From: an uncultured Alistipes sp.
GTDB lineage: Bacteria > Bacteroidota > Bacteroidia > Bacteroidales > Rikenellaceae
Assembly: GCA_944321175.1 (NCBI GenBank)
Contig: CALUKI010000022.1
Location: forward strand, 48,357 to 112,356
DNA: 64,000 nt
Direction of reading: 5' to 3'
Shown: positions 10,919-21,276 of the stretch, piece after piece
How positions within the stretch are numbered: position 1 is the stretch's first letter
Layout of the letters: each line of letters opens with the position of its first letter
Position numbers and translations under genes: made by a program
Notes under the pieces: generated by a model
The model's database searches: none
Seen by the model: only the letters and a program-made list of their open reading frames with translations
Told to the model about the DNA's origin: nothing

Positions 10919-13900
10919 TTACTCCAGTTTGACCGAAAGCGCCAGACCGCGCAGCTCGTGCAACAGGACGTTCATGGCCTCCGGAATACCCGGTTTGGGG
11001 AGATTGTCGCCCTTGACGATTGCCTCGTAGGCCTTTGCACGGCCGGTGACATCATCCGACTTGATGGTCAGAATCTCCTGAAGGATGTTGGCGGCACCGA
11101 AACCTTCGAGTGCCCAAACCTCCATTTCACCGAAACGCTGGCCGCCGAACTGCGCCTTACCGCCCAACGGCTGCTGCGTAATGAGCGAGTAGGGACCGAT
11201 CGAACGGGCATGCATCTTGTCATCGATCATGTGGCCCAGTTTGAGGAAGTAGGTCACACCGACCGTTGCCGGCTGGTCGAAGCGTTCGCCCGTACCGCCA
11301 TCATAAAGATAGGTAAGACCGCTGTGGGGCAATCCGGCCTGGGCCGTATATTCGTTGACCTGTTCGAGCGAGGCACCGTCGAAGATCGGCGTAGCGAACT
11401 TCACGCCCAGTTCGCGGCCTGCCCAGCCGAGCACGGCCTCATAGATCTGGCCGAGGTTCATACGCGAAGGCACGCCCAGCGGGTTCAGACAGATATCCAC
11501 GATGGAACCGTCCTCCAAGAAGGGCATGTCCTCGTCGCGGACGATCTTCGCGACGATACCCTTGTTGCCGTGACGTCCGGCCATTTTATCGCCGACCTTC
11601 AGCTTCCGCTTCTTGGCGATATAGACCTTCGCCATCTGGATGACACCCGTTTGCGGCAGTTCATCCCCGTTGGAGAGGTTGTACTTCTCGCGTTTGATGG
11701 CGGCATCTGCCTTCTTCCACTCGATCGTATAGTTGTTGATCGTCGTCTCGATCAGCGCATTGACATGCTCGTCCGAAGTCCAGCGGCACGATCCGAGATT
11801 CAGATAGCCCGTCGGAACACCCGTCCGTTCATCGGTCGTCTGCCGCGACAGCTCCTCGAGCATCTTCTGCGAGAACTTCGCACCGGCACCGTAAAGCTCC
11901 GCACCGAAATAGTCAACGATACCCGTGGTCGTCTTGCCCTGCAGCAGTGTCCAGAGTTTCTGCACGAGCAGTTTCGTCAGGTCGCCGACCTGCTGGGCGA
12001 ACTTTTCGTCGAGTTTTTCGAGCATCGCCTTCTCAGCGGCCTTCGATTTCTTGGCCTCTTTGCCGGCACGGCTGTAGAGTTTCGTATCGATGACCACGCC
12101 GTGCAGCGACGGTTGGGCCTTGAGCGACGCATCCTTCACATCTCCGGCCTTGTCGCCGAAGATCGCACGCAGGAGCTTCTCCTCCGGCGAAGGATCGCTC
12201 TCGCCCTTGGGCGTGATCTTGCCGATCAGAATATCGCCCGGATGAACATTGGCGCCGATACGGATGATACCGTTTGCATCGAGATCCTTCGTGGCGTCCT
12301 CGCTGACATTGGGAATATCCGAAGTCAGCTCCTCGACGCCGCGCTTCGTATCGCGGACCTCCATGATATACTCATCGACATGCACCGAGGTAAAGATATC
12401 CTCGCGCTGGATGCGCTCCGAAATTACGATGGCATCCTCGAAATTGTACCCTTTCCAAGGCATGTAAGCCACCTTGAGGTTCCGGCCGAGCGCCAATTCG
12501 CCGCCCTGCGTAGAATATCCTTCGGTCAGAATCTGCCCCTTCGTGACATGGTCGCCCGTCAGCACCACGGGTTTGAGCGTGATCGACGTATTCTGGTTCG
12601 TCCGGCGGTAGCGCGGCAGCTCATAGGTCGTGATCTCCGGCGCGAACGATGAAATGATCTCGTCCTGCGTACGCTCATAACGGATCTGGATCTGCGTGGC
12701 ATCGGCGAATACGACTTCGCCGTCGCCTTCGGCAACGATCTGGATACGGCTGTCGAGAATCATCTCCTTCTCGATGCCCGTACCGACGATCGGCGCCTCG
12801 CAGGTGATCAGAGGAACGGCCTGACGCATCATGTTCGAACCCATCAGCGCACGGTTGGCATCGTCGTGCTCAAGGAAGGGAATAAGGCTCGCGGCGATCG
12901 AAGCGATCTGATTGGGCGCAACGTCCATCAGATTGACCTCTTTGGCCGTTACGACGGGGAAATCCGCGCCTTCGCGCGCCTTGATACGGTTGGGCTGGAG
13001 GAAATGGCCCTCGTCGTCGATCGGAATATTCGACTGTGCGACCACCTTTCCCTCCTCCTCTTCGGCCGAGTAGTATTTGATATGGCTGTTGTCCAGATCG
13101 ATCACGCCATCCTTGACCTCGCGGTAGGGCGTCTCGATGAAGCCCATGTCGGAAATCCGCGCATAGACGCACAACGACGAGATCAGACCGATGTTGGGGC
13201 CTTCGGGCGACTCGATCGGGCAGAGACGTCCATAGTGCGTATAGTGCACGTCGCGCACCTCGAAACCGGCACGGTCACGCGACAGACCGCCGGGGCCGAG
13301 GGCCGACAGACGGCGTTTGTGGGTGATTTCGGCCAGCGGGTTGATCTGGTCCATGAACTGCGAGAGCTGGCTCGTGCCGAAGAACGAGTTGATAACGCTC
13401 GACAACGTCTTGGCGTTGATCAGATCGACCGGTGTAAAGACCTCATTGTCGCGCACGTTCATGCGTTCGCGGATCGTACGCGCCATGCGGACGAAACCGA
13501 CCGAGAACTGGTTCGAAAGCTGCTCGCCCACCGTGCGGACACGACGGTTCGAGAGGTGGTCGATATCGTCCACCTCGGCTTTCGAGTTGATGAGCTGGAT
13601 CAGGTACTTGATAATGGCGATGATATCCTCGCGCGTCAGCGTGCGGATGGCCGGATCGATGTCCAGACCCAGTTTCTTGTTGATGCGGAAACGGCCCACA
13701 TCGCCCAGATCGTAACGCTTGTCCGAGAAGAAGAGTTTCTCGATCACGTCGCGGGCCGTAGCCTCATCAGGCGGCTCGGAGGCGCGCAACTGGCGATAGA
13801 TATAGACGACGGCCTCCTTCTCGGAGTTGCACGGGTCCTTCTGCAACGTATTGTATATGATGGAGAAGTCGATACCCGACGGATTCTCCTTGTGCAGCAG

Positions 13901-14779
13901 AATCGTCTTGGCGCCGCTCTCGATGATCTGGTCGATATGCTCCTCCTCCAGAATCGTCTCCCGATCCACGATCACATTGTTCCGCTCGATGGAGACCACC
14001 TCGCCGGTATCCTCATCGACGAAATCCTCGACCCACGTCGAGAGCACGCGTGCCGCAAGCATGCGGCCGACCGCCTTTTTGAGGTTAGCCTTGGTAACCT
14101 TCACTTCGTCGGCCAGATCGAAGATCTCAAGGATCTGCTGGTCGGCCTCGAAACCGATAGCCCGCAGAAGGGTCGTGACGGGAAGTTTCTTCTTGCGATC
14201 GATATAGGCGTACATCACGTTGTTGATGTCCGTAGCGAACTCGATCCACGAACCCTTGAAGGGGATGATACGCGCCGAATAGAGTTTTGTCCCGTTCGTG
14301 TGCATGCTCTGTCCGAAGAAGACACCCGGCGAACGGTGCAGCTGCGACACGATGACGCGCTCGGCGCCGTTGATGACGAACGTACCGCGTTCGGTCATGT
14401 ATGGAATCGTACCGAAATAGACGTCCTGCACGACCACACCGAAATCCTCGTGTTCCGTATCGGTACAATAGAGCTTCAGTTTGGCCTTCAGCGGCACGCT
14501 GTATGTCAGGCCGCGCTCCAAACACTCCTCGATCGAATAACGGGGCGGATCGATGTAGTAGTCGATGAACTCAAGAACGAAATTGTTTCTGGTATCCGTA
14601 ATGGGGAAATTCTCCTGAAACACTTTGTAAAGGCCTTCGTTTTTCCGATTTTCGGCCGTTGTGTCCATCTGGAAGAAGTCCCGGAATGATTTAAGCTGTA
14701 CCTCAAGCAGATCCGGATAAGGCACCCGGTTTTTCACTGTCGAGAAGCTGATTCTTTGTTGTGTTTTAGTTGTGGACAT
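10919..14779 (-). CDS. rpoB: DNA-directed RNA polymerase subunit beta
   Basis: This 1286-residue protein is the beta subunit. I place the start at the ATG at 14779 ([12 protein letters not shown]); an upstream in-frame TTG at 14791 is less likely. The rifampicin pocket reads [20 protein letters not shown] and then [16 protein letters not shown], so the classical resistance positions (the D of FMDQ, the H of THKRR, the S of LSALGP) are wild-type. [14 protein letters not shown] near the C-terminus is the conserved loop that contacts the nucleotide and beta'. Its C-terminal region pairs with the N-terminus of beta'. The 245 bp between rplL and rpoB hold several stem-loops that may set the ratio of ribosomal protein to polymerase synthesis. 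Confidence 0.99.
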   Translation of the reverse strand: MSTTKTQQRISFSTVKNRVPYPDLLEVQLKSFRDFFQMDTTAENRKNEGLYKVFQENFPITDTRNNFVLEFIDYYIDPPRYSIEECLERGLTYSVPLKAKLKLYCTDTEHEDFGVVVQDVYFGTIPYMTERGTFVINGAERVIVSQLHRSPGVFFGQSMHTNGTKLYSARIIPFKGSWIEFATDINNVMYAYIDRKKKLPVTTLLRAIGFEADQQILEIFDLADEVKVTKANLKKAVGRMLAARVLSTWVEDFVDEDTGEVVSIERNNVIVDRETILEEEHIDQIIESGAKTILLHKENPSGIDFSIIYNTLQKDPCNSEKEAVVYIYRQLRASEPPDEATARDVIEKLFFSDKRYDLGDVGRFRINKKLGLDIDPAIRTLTREDIIAIIKYLIQLINSKAEVDDIDHLSNRRVRTVGEQLSNQFSVGFVRMARTIRERMNVRDNEVFTPVDLINAKTLSSVINSFFGTSQLSQFMDQINPLAEITHKRRLSALGPGGLSRDRAGFEVRDVHYTHYGRLCPIESPEGPNIGLISSLCVYARISDMGFIETPYREVKDGVIDLDNSHIKYYSAEEEEGKVVAQSNIPIDDEGHFLQPNRIKAREGADFPVVTAKEVNLMDVAPNQIASIAASLIPFLEHDDANRALMGSNMMRQAVPLITCEAPIVGTGIEKEMILDSRIQIVAEGDGEVVFADATQIQIRYERTQDEIISSFAPEITTYELPRYRRTNQNTSITLKPVVLTGDHVTKGQILTEGYSTQGGELALGRNLKVAYMPWKGYNFEDAIVISERIQREDIFTSVHVDEYIMEVRDTKRGVEELTSDIPNVSEDATKDLDANGIIRIGANVHPGDILIGKITPKGESDPSPEEKLLRAIFGDKAGDVKDASLKAQPSLHGVVIDTKLYSRAGKEAKKSKAAEKAMLEKLDEKFAQQVGDLTKLLVQKLWTLLQGKTTTGIVDYFGAELYGAGAKFSQKMLEELSRQTTDERTGVPTGYLNLGSCRWTSDEHVNALIETTINNYTIEWKKADAAIKREKYNLSNGDELPQTGVIQMAKVYIAKKRKLKVGDKMAGRHGNKGIVAKIVRDEDMPFLEDGSIVDICLNPLGVPSRMNLGQIYEAVLGWAGRELGVKFATPIFDGASLEQVNEYTAQAGLPHSGLTYLYDGGTGERFDQPATVGVTYFLKLGHMIDDKMHARSIGPYSLITQQPLGGKAQFGGQRFGEMEVWALEGFGAANILQEILTIKSDDVTGRAKAYEAIVKGDNLPKPGIPEAMNVLLHELRGLALSVKLE

Positions 14780-14860
14780 CGGTAAATCCAAATTAAGTTG
14801 AAGTTTGTTCTTGCAATCGGGCTCATCACGTTGCGGAACAGGTCACAAGCTCCCGCGACA

Positions 14861-15017
14861 ATGCTCTCTGTGTAAATCGATTCTACGCGGAGAGCATTCC
14901 AAAATCCAAGAAAAGGGCACAGCTCGACCGGCACTCCCTTATCTTAGACGAGAAAAGGCATAGAGTTTACCGAAGCGTAAACTCTACACCTGAGGTGTCT
15001 GCAGCTACCTGGGTAGC
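14861..15017 (-). promoter_or_regulatory. Structured rplL-rpoB intergenic region (four stem-loops)
   Basis: Four inverted repeats lie between the rplL stop (15025) and rpoB. In transcript order they are GCTACC/GGTAGC (15004-15017), ACACC/GGTGT (14986-14998), a perfect 10-bp stem TAGAGTTTAC with loop GCTTCG followed by TGCCTTTTC (14986-14961), and a long stem with 12 of 14 positions paired (14897-14861). Attenuation and RNase III processing between rplL and rpoB are established in Escherichia coli. That this region does the same is inference from position and structure. Confidence 0.6.
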
Positions 15018-15024
15018 GACAGAA

Positions 15025-15402
15025 CTACTTAACTTCAACTTCTGCACCTGCCTCTTCGAGCTGACCCTTGATCGACTCAGCCTCTTCCTTGGAAACGCCC
15101 TCTTTCACGGCCTTCGGCGCAGCATCGACAAGCGCTTTGGCATCGCCGAGCGACAAGCCCGCGATCTCCTTAACGGCCTTGATGACCTGCAATTTCGACT
15201 GACCGGCGTTCTTCAGGATTACATCGAACGAGGTCTTCTCGGCAGCGGCAGCCTCGCCGGCGCCGGCTGCGGGAGCAGCGACTGCAACAGCAGCGGCTGC
15301 GGGTTCAATACCGTACTCTTCCTTGAGTACCGTAGCCAATTCGTTTACCTCCTTAACAGTCAGAGCTACTAATTCTTCTGCCAGTTTTTTGATATCTGCC
15401 AT
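15025..15402 (-). CDS. rplL: 50S ribosomal protein L7/L12
   Basis: This 125-residue acidic protein forms the L12 stalk that recruits translation GTPases. The N-terminal dimerisation domain ([26 protein letters not shown]) is followed by an alanine-rich hinge at about 35-55. The C-terminal domain ([55 protein letters not shown]) carries the conserved factor-binding helix with its lysines. Length and domain order are standard. It follows rplJ by 37 bp in the same transcript, and a strongly structured spacer separates it from rpoB. Confidence 0.98.
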   Translation of the reverse strand: MADIKKLAEELVALTVKEVNELATVLKEEYGIEPAAAAVAVAAPAAGAGEAAAAEKTSFDVILKNAGQSKLQVIKAVKEIAGLSLGDAKALVDAAPKAVKEGVSKEEAESIKGQLEEAGAEVEVK

Positions 15403-15439
15403 AGTTGTAAATTTATAAAATTCTTGTTTTTTCGGTTAA

Positions 15440-15961
15440 TTAGTTTCTTTCTTCAAGTGCCTTTACCAGCCCGGCGATCTTCTGGCCTGCGTTGGCCTGC
15501 AATGCGGAAATAACATTCTTCGCAGGCGACTGCAGCAGCGAAATGATTTCGCCGATGAGCTCTTCACGGCTCTTGATGTTGCACAAAGCATCCAACTGGT
15601 TATCGCCCACATAGACGCACTCCTCGACAAAAGCGGCTTTCAGGAGGGGTTTTGCGCAGGTTTTGCGGAACTCCTTGATTACCACTGCGGGGGCTTTGGC
15701 AGTCTTTGCGAACATTACCGAGGTCGGACCCTCCAGAACGTTTACCAATTCGGCATCCGCCTTCTCGGCCTTTTCGAGTGCCTTTCCGAAGAGCGTATTC
15801 TTTACCACGACGAGTTTGATTTCGCTCTCGAAGCACTTGCGACGCAGCAGAGCCGTTTGTTCGGCGTTGAGCGTCTCGATGTCGGCCACATAGAAGTGAG
15901 GATACTCGTTGAGCTGCGCGGCAAGATTATCGATAACAACCGCTTTTTCTTCCTTGGTCAT
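15440..15961 (-). CDS. rplJ: 50S ribosomal protein L10
   Basis: This 173-residue protein is the base of the ribosomal stalk. The N-terminal part (MTKEEKAVVIDNLAAQLNEYPHFYVADIETLNAEQTALLRRKC) binds 23S rRNA, and the C-terminal helix (around NVISALQANAGQKIAGLVKALEERN) provides the L7/L12 docking sites. The internal LEGPTSVMFAK segment matches the family's G-P-(T/N)-(S/A) element. It lies 18 bp after rplA and 37 bp before rplL. In many bacteria L10 represses its own operon by binding its leader; the short gap to rplA leaves little room for a separate leader here. Confidence 0.98.
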   Translation of the reverse strand: MTKEEKAVVIDNLAAQLNEYPHFYVADIETLNAEQTALLRRKCFESEIKLVVVKNTLFGKALEKAEKADAELVNVLEGPTSVMFAKTAKAPAVVIKEFRKTCAKPLLKAAFVEECVYVGDNQLDALCNIKSREELIGEIISLLQSPAKNVISALQANAGQKIAGLVKALEERN

Positions 15962-15979
15962 CTCCTTTATCCTCCTTCG

Positions 15980-16678
15980 TTATTTGGTTTCAACTGATTT
16001 GGGGTCGATCTGCACGCCGGGGCTCATGGTCGTGGAGAGATAGATGCTCTTCACATATGCGCCTTTGGCGGCCGAGGGCTTGAGTTTCATGATCATCGAC
16101 AGGAACTCGTTGGCATTGTCAACGATCTGTTCCGGCGTGAAGGAAACCTTGCCGATCGACGTGTGCACGATACCGAACTTATCGACCTTGAAATCGATTT
16201 TTCCGGCTTTGACTTCACTTACAGCTTTGGCGACATCCATCGTCACCGTACCCGTTTTGGGGTTCGGCATCAAGCCGCGCGGACCCAGAATACGGCCCAG
16301 TGCGCCGACCTTGCCCATCACGTTGGGCGTAGTGATGATGACATCCACATCGGTCCAACCGCCCTTGATCTTCTCGACGTATTCGTCCAGGCCGACATAA
16401 TCGGCACCGGCAACCGTCGCCTCCGCCTCTTTTTCGGGCGTGCAGAGCACCAGCACACGAACCGCCTTGCCCGTACCGTGAGGGAGCGTCACCACGCCGC
16501 GAACCATCTGGTTCGCCTTGCGGGGATCGACACCCAGGCGCACGTCGATATCGACCGAAGCATCGAATTTCGTAAAGGTAATTTCCTTCAGAAGGGCTGC
16601 GGCCTCACCGAGTTTGTACGCCCTGTTGGGCTCCACCTTCGCGTAGGCAGTTTTCTGATTTTTCGTTAACTTACTCAT
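15980..16678 (-). CDS. rplA: 50S ribosomal protein L1
   Basis: This 232-residue protein forms the L1 stalk next to the ribosomal E site. Recognisable segments include the N-terminal basic helix ([23 protein letters not shown]), [23 protein letters not shown] sequence for domain I (here [20 protein letters not shown]), [18 protein letters not shown] as the L1 signature and the C-terminal SPGVQIDP. The length is that of bacterial L1. The start lies 6 bp after the rplK stop, so the two are translationally close. L1 commonly represses L11-L1 translation; I did not identify its target site here. Confidence 0.98.
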   Translation of the reverse strand: MSKLTKNQKTAYAKVEPNRAYKLGEAAALLKEITFTKFDASVDIDVRLGVDPRKANQMVRGVVTLPHGTGKAVRVLVLCTPEKEAEATVAGADYVGLDEYVEKIKGGWTDVDVIITTPNVMGKVGALGRILGPRGLMPNPKTGTVTMDVAKAVSEVKAGKIDFKVDKFGIVHTSIGKVSFTPEQIVDNANEFLSMIMKLKPSAAKGAYVKSIYLSTTMSPGVQIDPKSVETK

Positions 16679-16684
16679 GCTACG

Positions 16685-17125
16685 TTACTTTTTAGGAAAT
16701 TCACCTTTCACGTTGATACCCATACTGCGGGCAGTACCGGCGACCATACGCATGGCAGCTTCGAGGGTAAAGCAGTTCAGATCGGGCATTTTGTCCTTGG
16801 CGATAGCTTCGATCTGCTCCCACGTCACCTCGCCGACTTTTGTACGGTTGGGCTGTGCGGAGCCGCTCTTGATCTTGGCTGCTTCCTTGAGCTGGATGGC
16901 TACAGGCGGCTGTTTTACGACGAAGTCGAACGACTTGTCGCTATACACCGTGATGATGACAGGAAGGACCTTACCCGCCTTGTCCTGTGTACGGGCATTG
17001 AATTGCTTGCAGAAGTCCATGATATTGACTCCCTTTGAACCCAACGCAGGACCCACTGGGGGTGAAGGATTGGCGGCACCACCTTTGATCTGCAGTTTGA
17101 TAAATGCAGCAACCTCTTTTGCCAT
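16685..17125 (-). CDS. rplK: 50S ribosomal protein L11
   Basis: This 146-residue protein binds the GTPase-associated centre of 23S rRNA. The N-terminal domain contains [20 protein letters not shown], with the conserved proline-rich loop that contacts release factors and thiopeptide antibiotics. The C-terminal RNA-binding domain has [28 protein letters not shown]. Gene order nusG-rplK-rplA is the universal bacterial one, with 16 bp to nusG and 6 bp to rplA. Nothing unusual in length or sequence. Confidence 0.98.
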   Translation of the reverse strand: MAKEVAAFIKLQIKGGAANPSPPVGPALGSKGVNIMDFCKQFNARTQDKAGKVLPVIITVYSDKSFDFVVKQPPVAIQLKEAAKIKSGSAQPNRTKVGEVTWEQIEAIAKDKMPDLNCFTLEAAMRMVAGTARSMGINVKGEFPKK

Positions 17126-17141
17126 AATTTTCCTTGGTTAA

Positions 17142-17702
17142 TTATTCTTTTTCAACTTGTGTAAAGCTCAACTCCATAGGAGTCTTGCGGCCGAAAATCT
17201 TCACGGAGACGGTAAGTTTCTTGCGTTCGTTATCGACAGTCTCAATAGTACCTTGGAAGCTTGAGAAAGGGCCGTCCGTAACCTTGACGGTCTCGCCGAC
17301 GAAAAACGGTACTTCGTTCTCCTCCTCCATTTCGCTGAGTTCATCGACACGGCCGAGAATGCGGCTCACCTCTTGTGGACGCAGGGGAGTCGCAATCATC
17401 TTCCGGCTCTCCTCTTTGGTATCGCCGAGGAAGCCCAGCACATTGGGGGTATTGCGAATGATGATCGGTATTTGTCCCACGAAGGCCGCCTCGATGAGGA
17501 CATAGCCGGGGTAGGACACTTTTTCCTTCGAAATTTTCTTCCCATTGCGGATGGTATAGACCTTTTCGGTAGGAATCAGTATCTGCGAAATATAATCCTC
17601 AAGGTGGCTGTGACGGATCTCGGCTTCGAGATACTCCTTCACTTTAGCCTCCTTGCCGCCGACGGCACGGATCACATACCACTGTTTCTTGTTCTCGCTC
17701 AT
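17142..17702 (-). CDS. nusG: Transcription termination/antitermination protein NusG
   Basis: This 186-residue protein binds RNA polymerase and links it to Rho or the ribosome. The NGN domain begins KKQWYVIRAVGGKEAKVKEY and includes LIPTEKVYTIRNGKKI and YPGYVLIEAAFVG. The C-terminal KOW domain contains PFFVGETVKVTDGPFSSFQG with the conserved G-x-F-x-x-F-x-G. I use the ATG at 17702; a TTG two codons earlier is also in frame. It is co-transcribed with secE upstream (26 bp) and rplK downstream. A variable stretch between the domains (RVDELSEMEEENE) is typical of Bacteroidetes. Confidence 0.98.
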   Translation of the reverse strand: MSENKKQWYVIRAVGGKEAKVKEYLEAEIRHSHLEDYISQILIPTEKVYTIRNGKKISKEKVSYPGYVLIEAAFVGQIPIIIRNTPNVLGFLGDTKEESRKMIATPLRPQEVSRILGRVDELSEMEEENEVPFFVGETVKVTDGPFSSFQGTIETVDNERKKLTVSVKIFGRKTPMELSFTQVEKE

Positions 17703-17728
17703 AGCCAACGGATTCGCTTAGAATTTGA

Positions 17729-17926
17729 TTAACGAGCGATGTTGCCGAGGAAACTGTATATGCCTTTCATGAGATTCTCGAACGAGATATCCATGACCAG
17801 CACGACCAATGCGAAAATCAACGATGCGATCATGACGACGATCGTCGAACTCTGCAACTGGGGGAATGTCGGCCATGTGACCTTCTCCACGAGTTCCTTG
17901 TAGGATTCTTTGACGTAGTTCAGCAT
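17729..17926 (-). CDS. secE: Preprotein translocase subunit SecE
   Basis: This 65-residue membrane protein clamps the SecY channel. The start MLNYVKESYKELVEKVTWPT contains the conserved amphipathic helix ending in W-P, followed by one transmembrane segment (about 27-50, SSTIVVMIASLIFALVVLVMD). It is the short single-helix form usual outside the gammaproteobacteria. I use the ATG at 17926; longer in-frame readings run into tRNA-Trp. The gene lies between tRNA-Trp (18 bp) and nusG (26 bp), the standard arrangement. Confidence 0.95.
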   Translation of the reverse strand: MLNYVKESYKELVEKVTWPTFPQLQSSTIVVMIASLIFALVVLVMDISFENLMKGIYSFLGNIAR

Positions 17927-17944
17927 ACTGCAAACTTTTATCTT

Positions 17945-18018
17945 TGGCAGGAGCAGAGAGATTCGAACTCCCATCAACGGTTTTGGAGACCGCTATTCTA
18001 CCCTTGAACTATGCTCCT
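17945..18018 (-). tRNA. tRNA-Trp (CCA)
   Basis: The minus strand folds as a cloverleaf: acceptor AGGAGCA with TGCTCCT, anticodon loop CTCCAAA giving anticodon CCA, T-arm GGGAGTTCGAATCTCTC. The 3' CCA is encoded. It stands between tuf and secE, the usual place for tRNA-Trp in this operon. Confidence 0.97.
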
Positions 18019-18050
18019 AAAAAAGGGTGCGGAACCGTGCGTTCCGCACC
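18019..18050 (-). terminator. Rho-independent terminator after tuf
   Basis: The minus strand has a 10-bp perfect stem GGTGCGGAAC/GTTCCGCACC with a five-base loop, followed by CTTTTTT. It begins 18 bp past the tuf stop and directly abuts tRNA-Trp, so tRNA-Trp and secE onwards need readthrough or their own promoter. Confidence 0.85.
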
Positions 18051-18067
18051 TGAATCTATCGGGTCTC

Positions 18068-19255
<1,188 letters not shown>

Positions 19256-19362
19256 AGTTGTAATGTATTAGAATTTAAAATCTCTATAAACGGTCGTGTT
19301 ATTCGCAAACAACGGCGCGACGCAAACCTTTCATTCGGCTACATCGCCCGTCATCTGACTTC

Positions 19363-19438
19363 TGGAGCGGAAGACGAGGCTCAAACTCGCGACCCTTAGC
19401 TTGGAAGGCTAATGCTCTATCAACTGAGCTACTTCCGC
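19363..19438 (-). tRNA. tRNA-Gly (TCC)
   Basis: The cloverleaf on the minus strand has acceptor GCGGAAG with CTTCCGC, D-arm AGCTCAGTTGATAGAGC, anticodon loop CTTCCAA (anticodon TCC) and T-arm GCGAGTTTGAGCCTCGT. The 3' CCA is encoded. It lies about 105 bp upstream of tuf. Confidence 0.97.
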
Positions 19439-19554
19439 AAAAATATACCGTATCAGAGTCCACCTTTCCCCATTCGATGAGTTCCGCCGCGCGGGACGGG
19501 ATCATCGGCATTGAGGTTTTCGCATCCTCCAACCGGCACGCTCTTTAATTTTAG

Positions 19555-19637
19555 TGGGAAGAGATGGATTCGAACCACCGAAGGCATACGCCAGCAGATT
19601 TACAGTCTGCCCCATTTGGCCACTCTGGTATCTTCCC
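19555..19637 (-). tRNA. tRNA-Tyr (GTA)
   Basis: This is a class II tRNA with a long variable arm. The acceptor GGGAAGA pairs with TCTTCCC, the anticodon loop CTGTAAA gives anticodon GTA, and the T-arm is GGTGGTTCGAATCCATC. The 3' CCA is not encoded (the sequence after the discriminator is CTA), unlike its Trp and Gly neighbours. Confidence 0.96.
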
Positions 19638-19655
19638 CTGCAGGTATCCGATGAG

Positions 19656-19729
19656 AGCCGATGGAGGGATTCGAACCCACGACCTGCTGATTACAAATCA
19701 GCTGCTCTGACCGGCTGAGCTACATCGGC
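19656..19729 (-). tRNA. tRNA-Thr (TGT)
   Basis: The acceptor GCCGATG pairs with CATCGGC, the D-arm is AGCTCAGCCGGTCAGAGC, the anticodon loop TTTGTAA gives TGT, and the T-arm is CGTGGGTTCGAATCCCTCC. The CCA is not encoded. It is the first gene of the tRNA-tuf transcript. Confidence 0.96.
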
Positions 19730-19747
19730 GTTAACCGTTTTGGATTG

Positions 19748-19779
19748 CAAAGATAAGAAGAATATTCCGAACATCCAAA
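19748..19779 (-). promoter_or_regulatory. Promoter of the tRNA-tuf operon
   Basis: The minus strand has TTTG (19776-19779), a 20-base spacer and TATCTTTG (19748-19755), a full match to the Bacteroidetes -33/-7 promoter. It ends 18 bp before the 5' end of tRNA-Thr. Confidence 0.8.
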
Positions 19780-19860
19780 TCCGGATTCGGATTTTTACTT
19801 CTGCATCTCTGTCAAAGAACCTTGCGACAACCGACTTCACAACCTTTGCGAAATCGAGTG

Positions 19861-19868
19861 CAAAGATA
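19861..19868 (-). promoter_or_regulatory. Second upstream -7 box TATCTTTG
   Basis: Another minus-strand TATCTTTG lies about 105 bp further upstream of the tRNA promoter, without a clear -33 element. It may be a second start site for the tRNA-tuf operon. Confidence 0.35.
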
Positions 19869-19953
19869 GAATAGTTTTGTGAATTAAAAAAAATAGTCAC
19901 TCTTTTTTTTCGGAAAATAGAGAAATCCTGCACTTTCCTGTTATATATATTGG

Positions 19954-19961
19954 TATCTTTG
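19954..19961 (+). promoter_or_regulatory. -7 box TATCTTTG next to the acetyltransferase start
   Basis: TATCTTTG ends only 4 bases before the ATG at 19966. With a normal start distance the transcript would begin at or next to the start codon, so the mRNA would be leaderless or nearly so. Confidence 0.55.
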
Positions 19962-19965
19962 CCGC

Positions 19966-20490
19966 ATGAAAATGATTCCGCTCACACCAAAGGTCTTTTT
20001 ACGGGAGTTATGCCGCGAAGATGCCGCATCGATTTTTTCGGCCATCGACGCGGATCGCGGTTATCTGGGCCGCTGGCTGCCCTTCGTGCAATACACGCGC
20101 ACGAAGGAGGATTCGTTGCGATACATCGAATCGGTTCTCGATGCGGCCTACCGCGAAGCGGTATTTACGATCCGGGAAGAGGGGGCGCTGATCGGTTTGA
20201 TCGGCTTCAAGTCAACCGATCCCTACGCCCGGAGCACCGAAATCGGCTATTGGCTGCGGGAGGCATGGCAGGGACGCGGAATTGTCACACAAGCTGTGGA
20301 TCGGCTCTGCCGTATGGCCCGTGAGGAGCTGGCGATGCGCCGCGTCACGATCAAGTGTGCGACAGGGAACCTTCCGAGCAACCGCATACCGCAACGGCTC
20401 GGATTCGTGCTCGACCATGTGGAGCGGCATGCCGAGCTGCTGGAAGACGGGCACTACACCGATGCAAACGTCTATATCCGGGAGTTGTAG
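19966..20490 (+). CDS. GNAT family N-acetyltransferase (RimJ/RimL type)
   Basis: This 174-residue protein belongs to the ribosomal-protein-alanine acetyltransferase type of GNAT enzymes. It opens with LTPKVFLRELCREDAASIFSAI and has GRWLPFVQYTRTKEDSLRYIES, typical of this branch. The acetyl-CoA loop is WQGRGIVTQAVDRLCRMA (about 103-120), preceded by EIGYWLREA. The C-terminal CATGNLPSNRIPQRLGFVLDHVERHAELLEDG matches the N-x-x-S-x-x-(I/V)-x-x-(R/K)-x-GF element. It should acetylate an amino terminus or a small amine; the target is unknown. A TATCTTTG box lies immediately before the start codon. Confidence 0.87.
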   Translation: MKMIPLTPKVFLRELCREDAASIFSAIDADRGYLGRWLPFVQYTRTKEDSLRYIESVLDAAYREAVFTIREEGALIGLIGFKSTDPYARSTEIGYWLREAWQGRGIVTQAVDRLCRMAREELAMRRVTIKCATGNLPSNRIPQRLGFVLDHVERHAELLEDGHYTDANVYIREL

Positions 20491-20673
20491 TTTTCGGGCC
20501 GTTATCGGCTCCGGACGAACAAGTCAAGGCGTCTCCCCCGCAATCGGACGTTGAAACAGGCAACGGAACCGGCCCCGCCTGACGGAATCATGCGAGGATG
20601 GAAAAGGGCAGAAGTCAGCGGCCCCGAACGGCGGATACCATATATTATATATAAAAGAGCCATTGAATCGACA

Positions 20674-21276
20674 ATGCAAATGAAGCACGACAATCTTTCG
20701 GAACTCTTCCCTGTGGTCGATGAGACGGGACGGGTCGTCGGTCACGCCACGCGCGGCGAGTGCCACGACGGTTCCCGTCTGCTGCATCCGGTCGTACACC
20801 TGCATCTGTTCAACAGCCGGGGCGAGCTCTATCTTCAGAAACGCCCCGCATGGAAAGACATCCAGCCGGGGCGCTGGGACACGGCCGTCGGCGGGCACGT
20901 CGATTACGGCGAGGCACCCGACGAGGCATTGCGGCGCGAGGTGCGCGAAGAGTTGGGCGTTACCGACTTCACGCCGGAACGCGTCACGCAGTATGTTTTC
21001 GACTCGGAACGGGAGCGGGAACTGGTCTATGTGAACCGCACGACCTACGACGGTCCCGTCACGCCGAGCGACGAGACCGACGGCGGCCGGTTCTGGAGTC
21101 TCGACGAGATTCGCCGCACACTGGGAAAAGGAGTCTTCACCCCCAACTTCGAGAGTGAATTCCGCCGCGTTTTCCTATCGTGTGACGGGATCGCCCAAAC
21201 AGAAGATCACGCCTTCGATAAACGTGATCCACAAACGGTTGCGGCTGTCAACGAAAAAGTCGTTGGCGGCCGATGA
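20674..21276 (+). CDS. Nudix hydrolase (IPP-isomerase-like family)
   Basis: This protein of about 200 residues starts at the ATG at 20674 or 20680; the open frame reaches back to 20551 but those residues are not conserved-looking. LFPVVDETGRVVGHATRGECH is the usual opening of isopentenyl-diphosphate-isomerase-like Nudix proteins. The Nudix box GGHVDYGEAPDEALRREVREELG fits GX5EX7REUXEEXGU exactly, so the Mg2+ glutamates are present. It should hydrolyse a nucleoside diphosphate linked to another group; the substrate is unknown. Its last 102 bp overlap the 3' end of the convergent metallophosphoesterase gene, and the residues after about 167 (SCDGIAQTEDHAF...) look like readthrough tail. Confidence 0.85.
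   Translation: MQMKHDNLSELFPVVDETGRVVGHATRGECHDGSRLLHPVVHLHLFNSRGELYLQKRPAWKDIQPGRWDTAVGGHVDYGEAPDEALRREVREELGVTDFTPERVTQYVFDSERERELVYVNRTTYDGPVTPSDETDGGRFWSLDEIRRTLGKGVFTPNFESEFRRVFLSCDGIAQTEDHAFDKRDPQTVAAVNEKVVGGR

Noticed and set aside
13300..13380. Rifampicin-resistance substitution in rpoB
   Set aside because: The classical aspartate, histidine and serine positions are wild-type. The isoleucine in FMDQINPL differs from Escherichia coli but I take it as lineage variation.
10958..14689. Long plus-strand open frames opposite rpoB (564 and 607 codons)
   Set aside because: They are shadows of rpoB with the same low-complexity composition.
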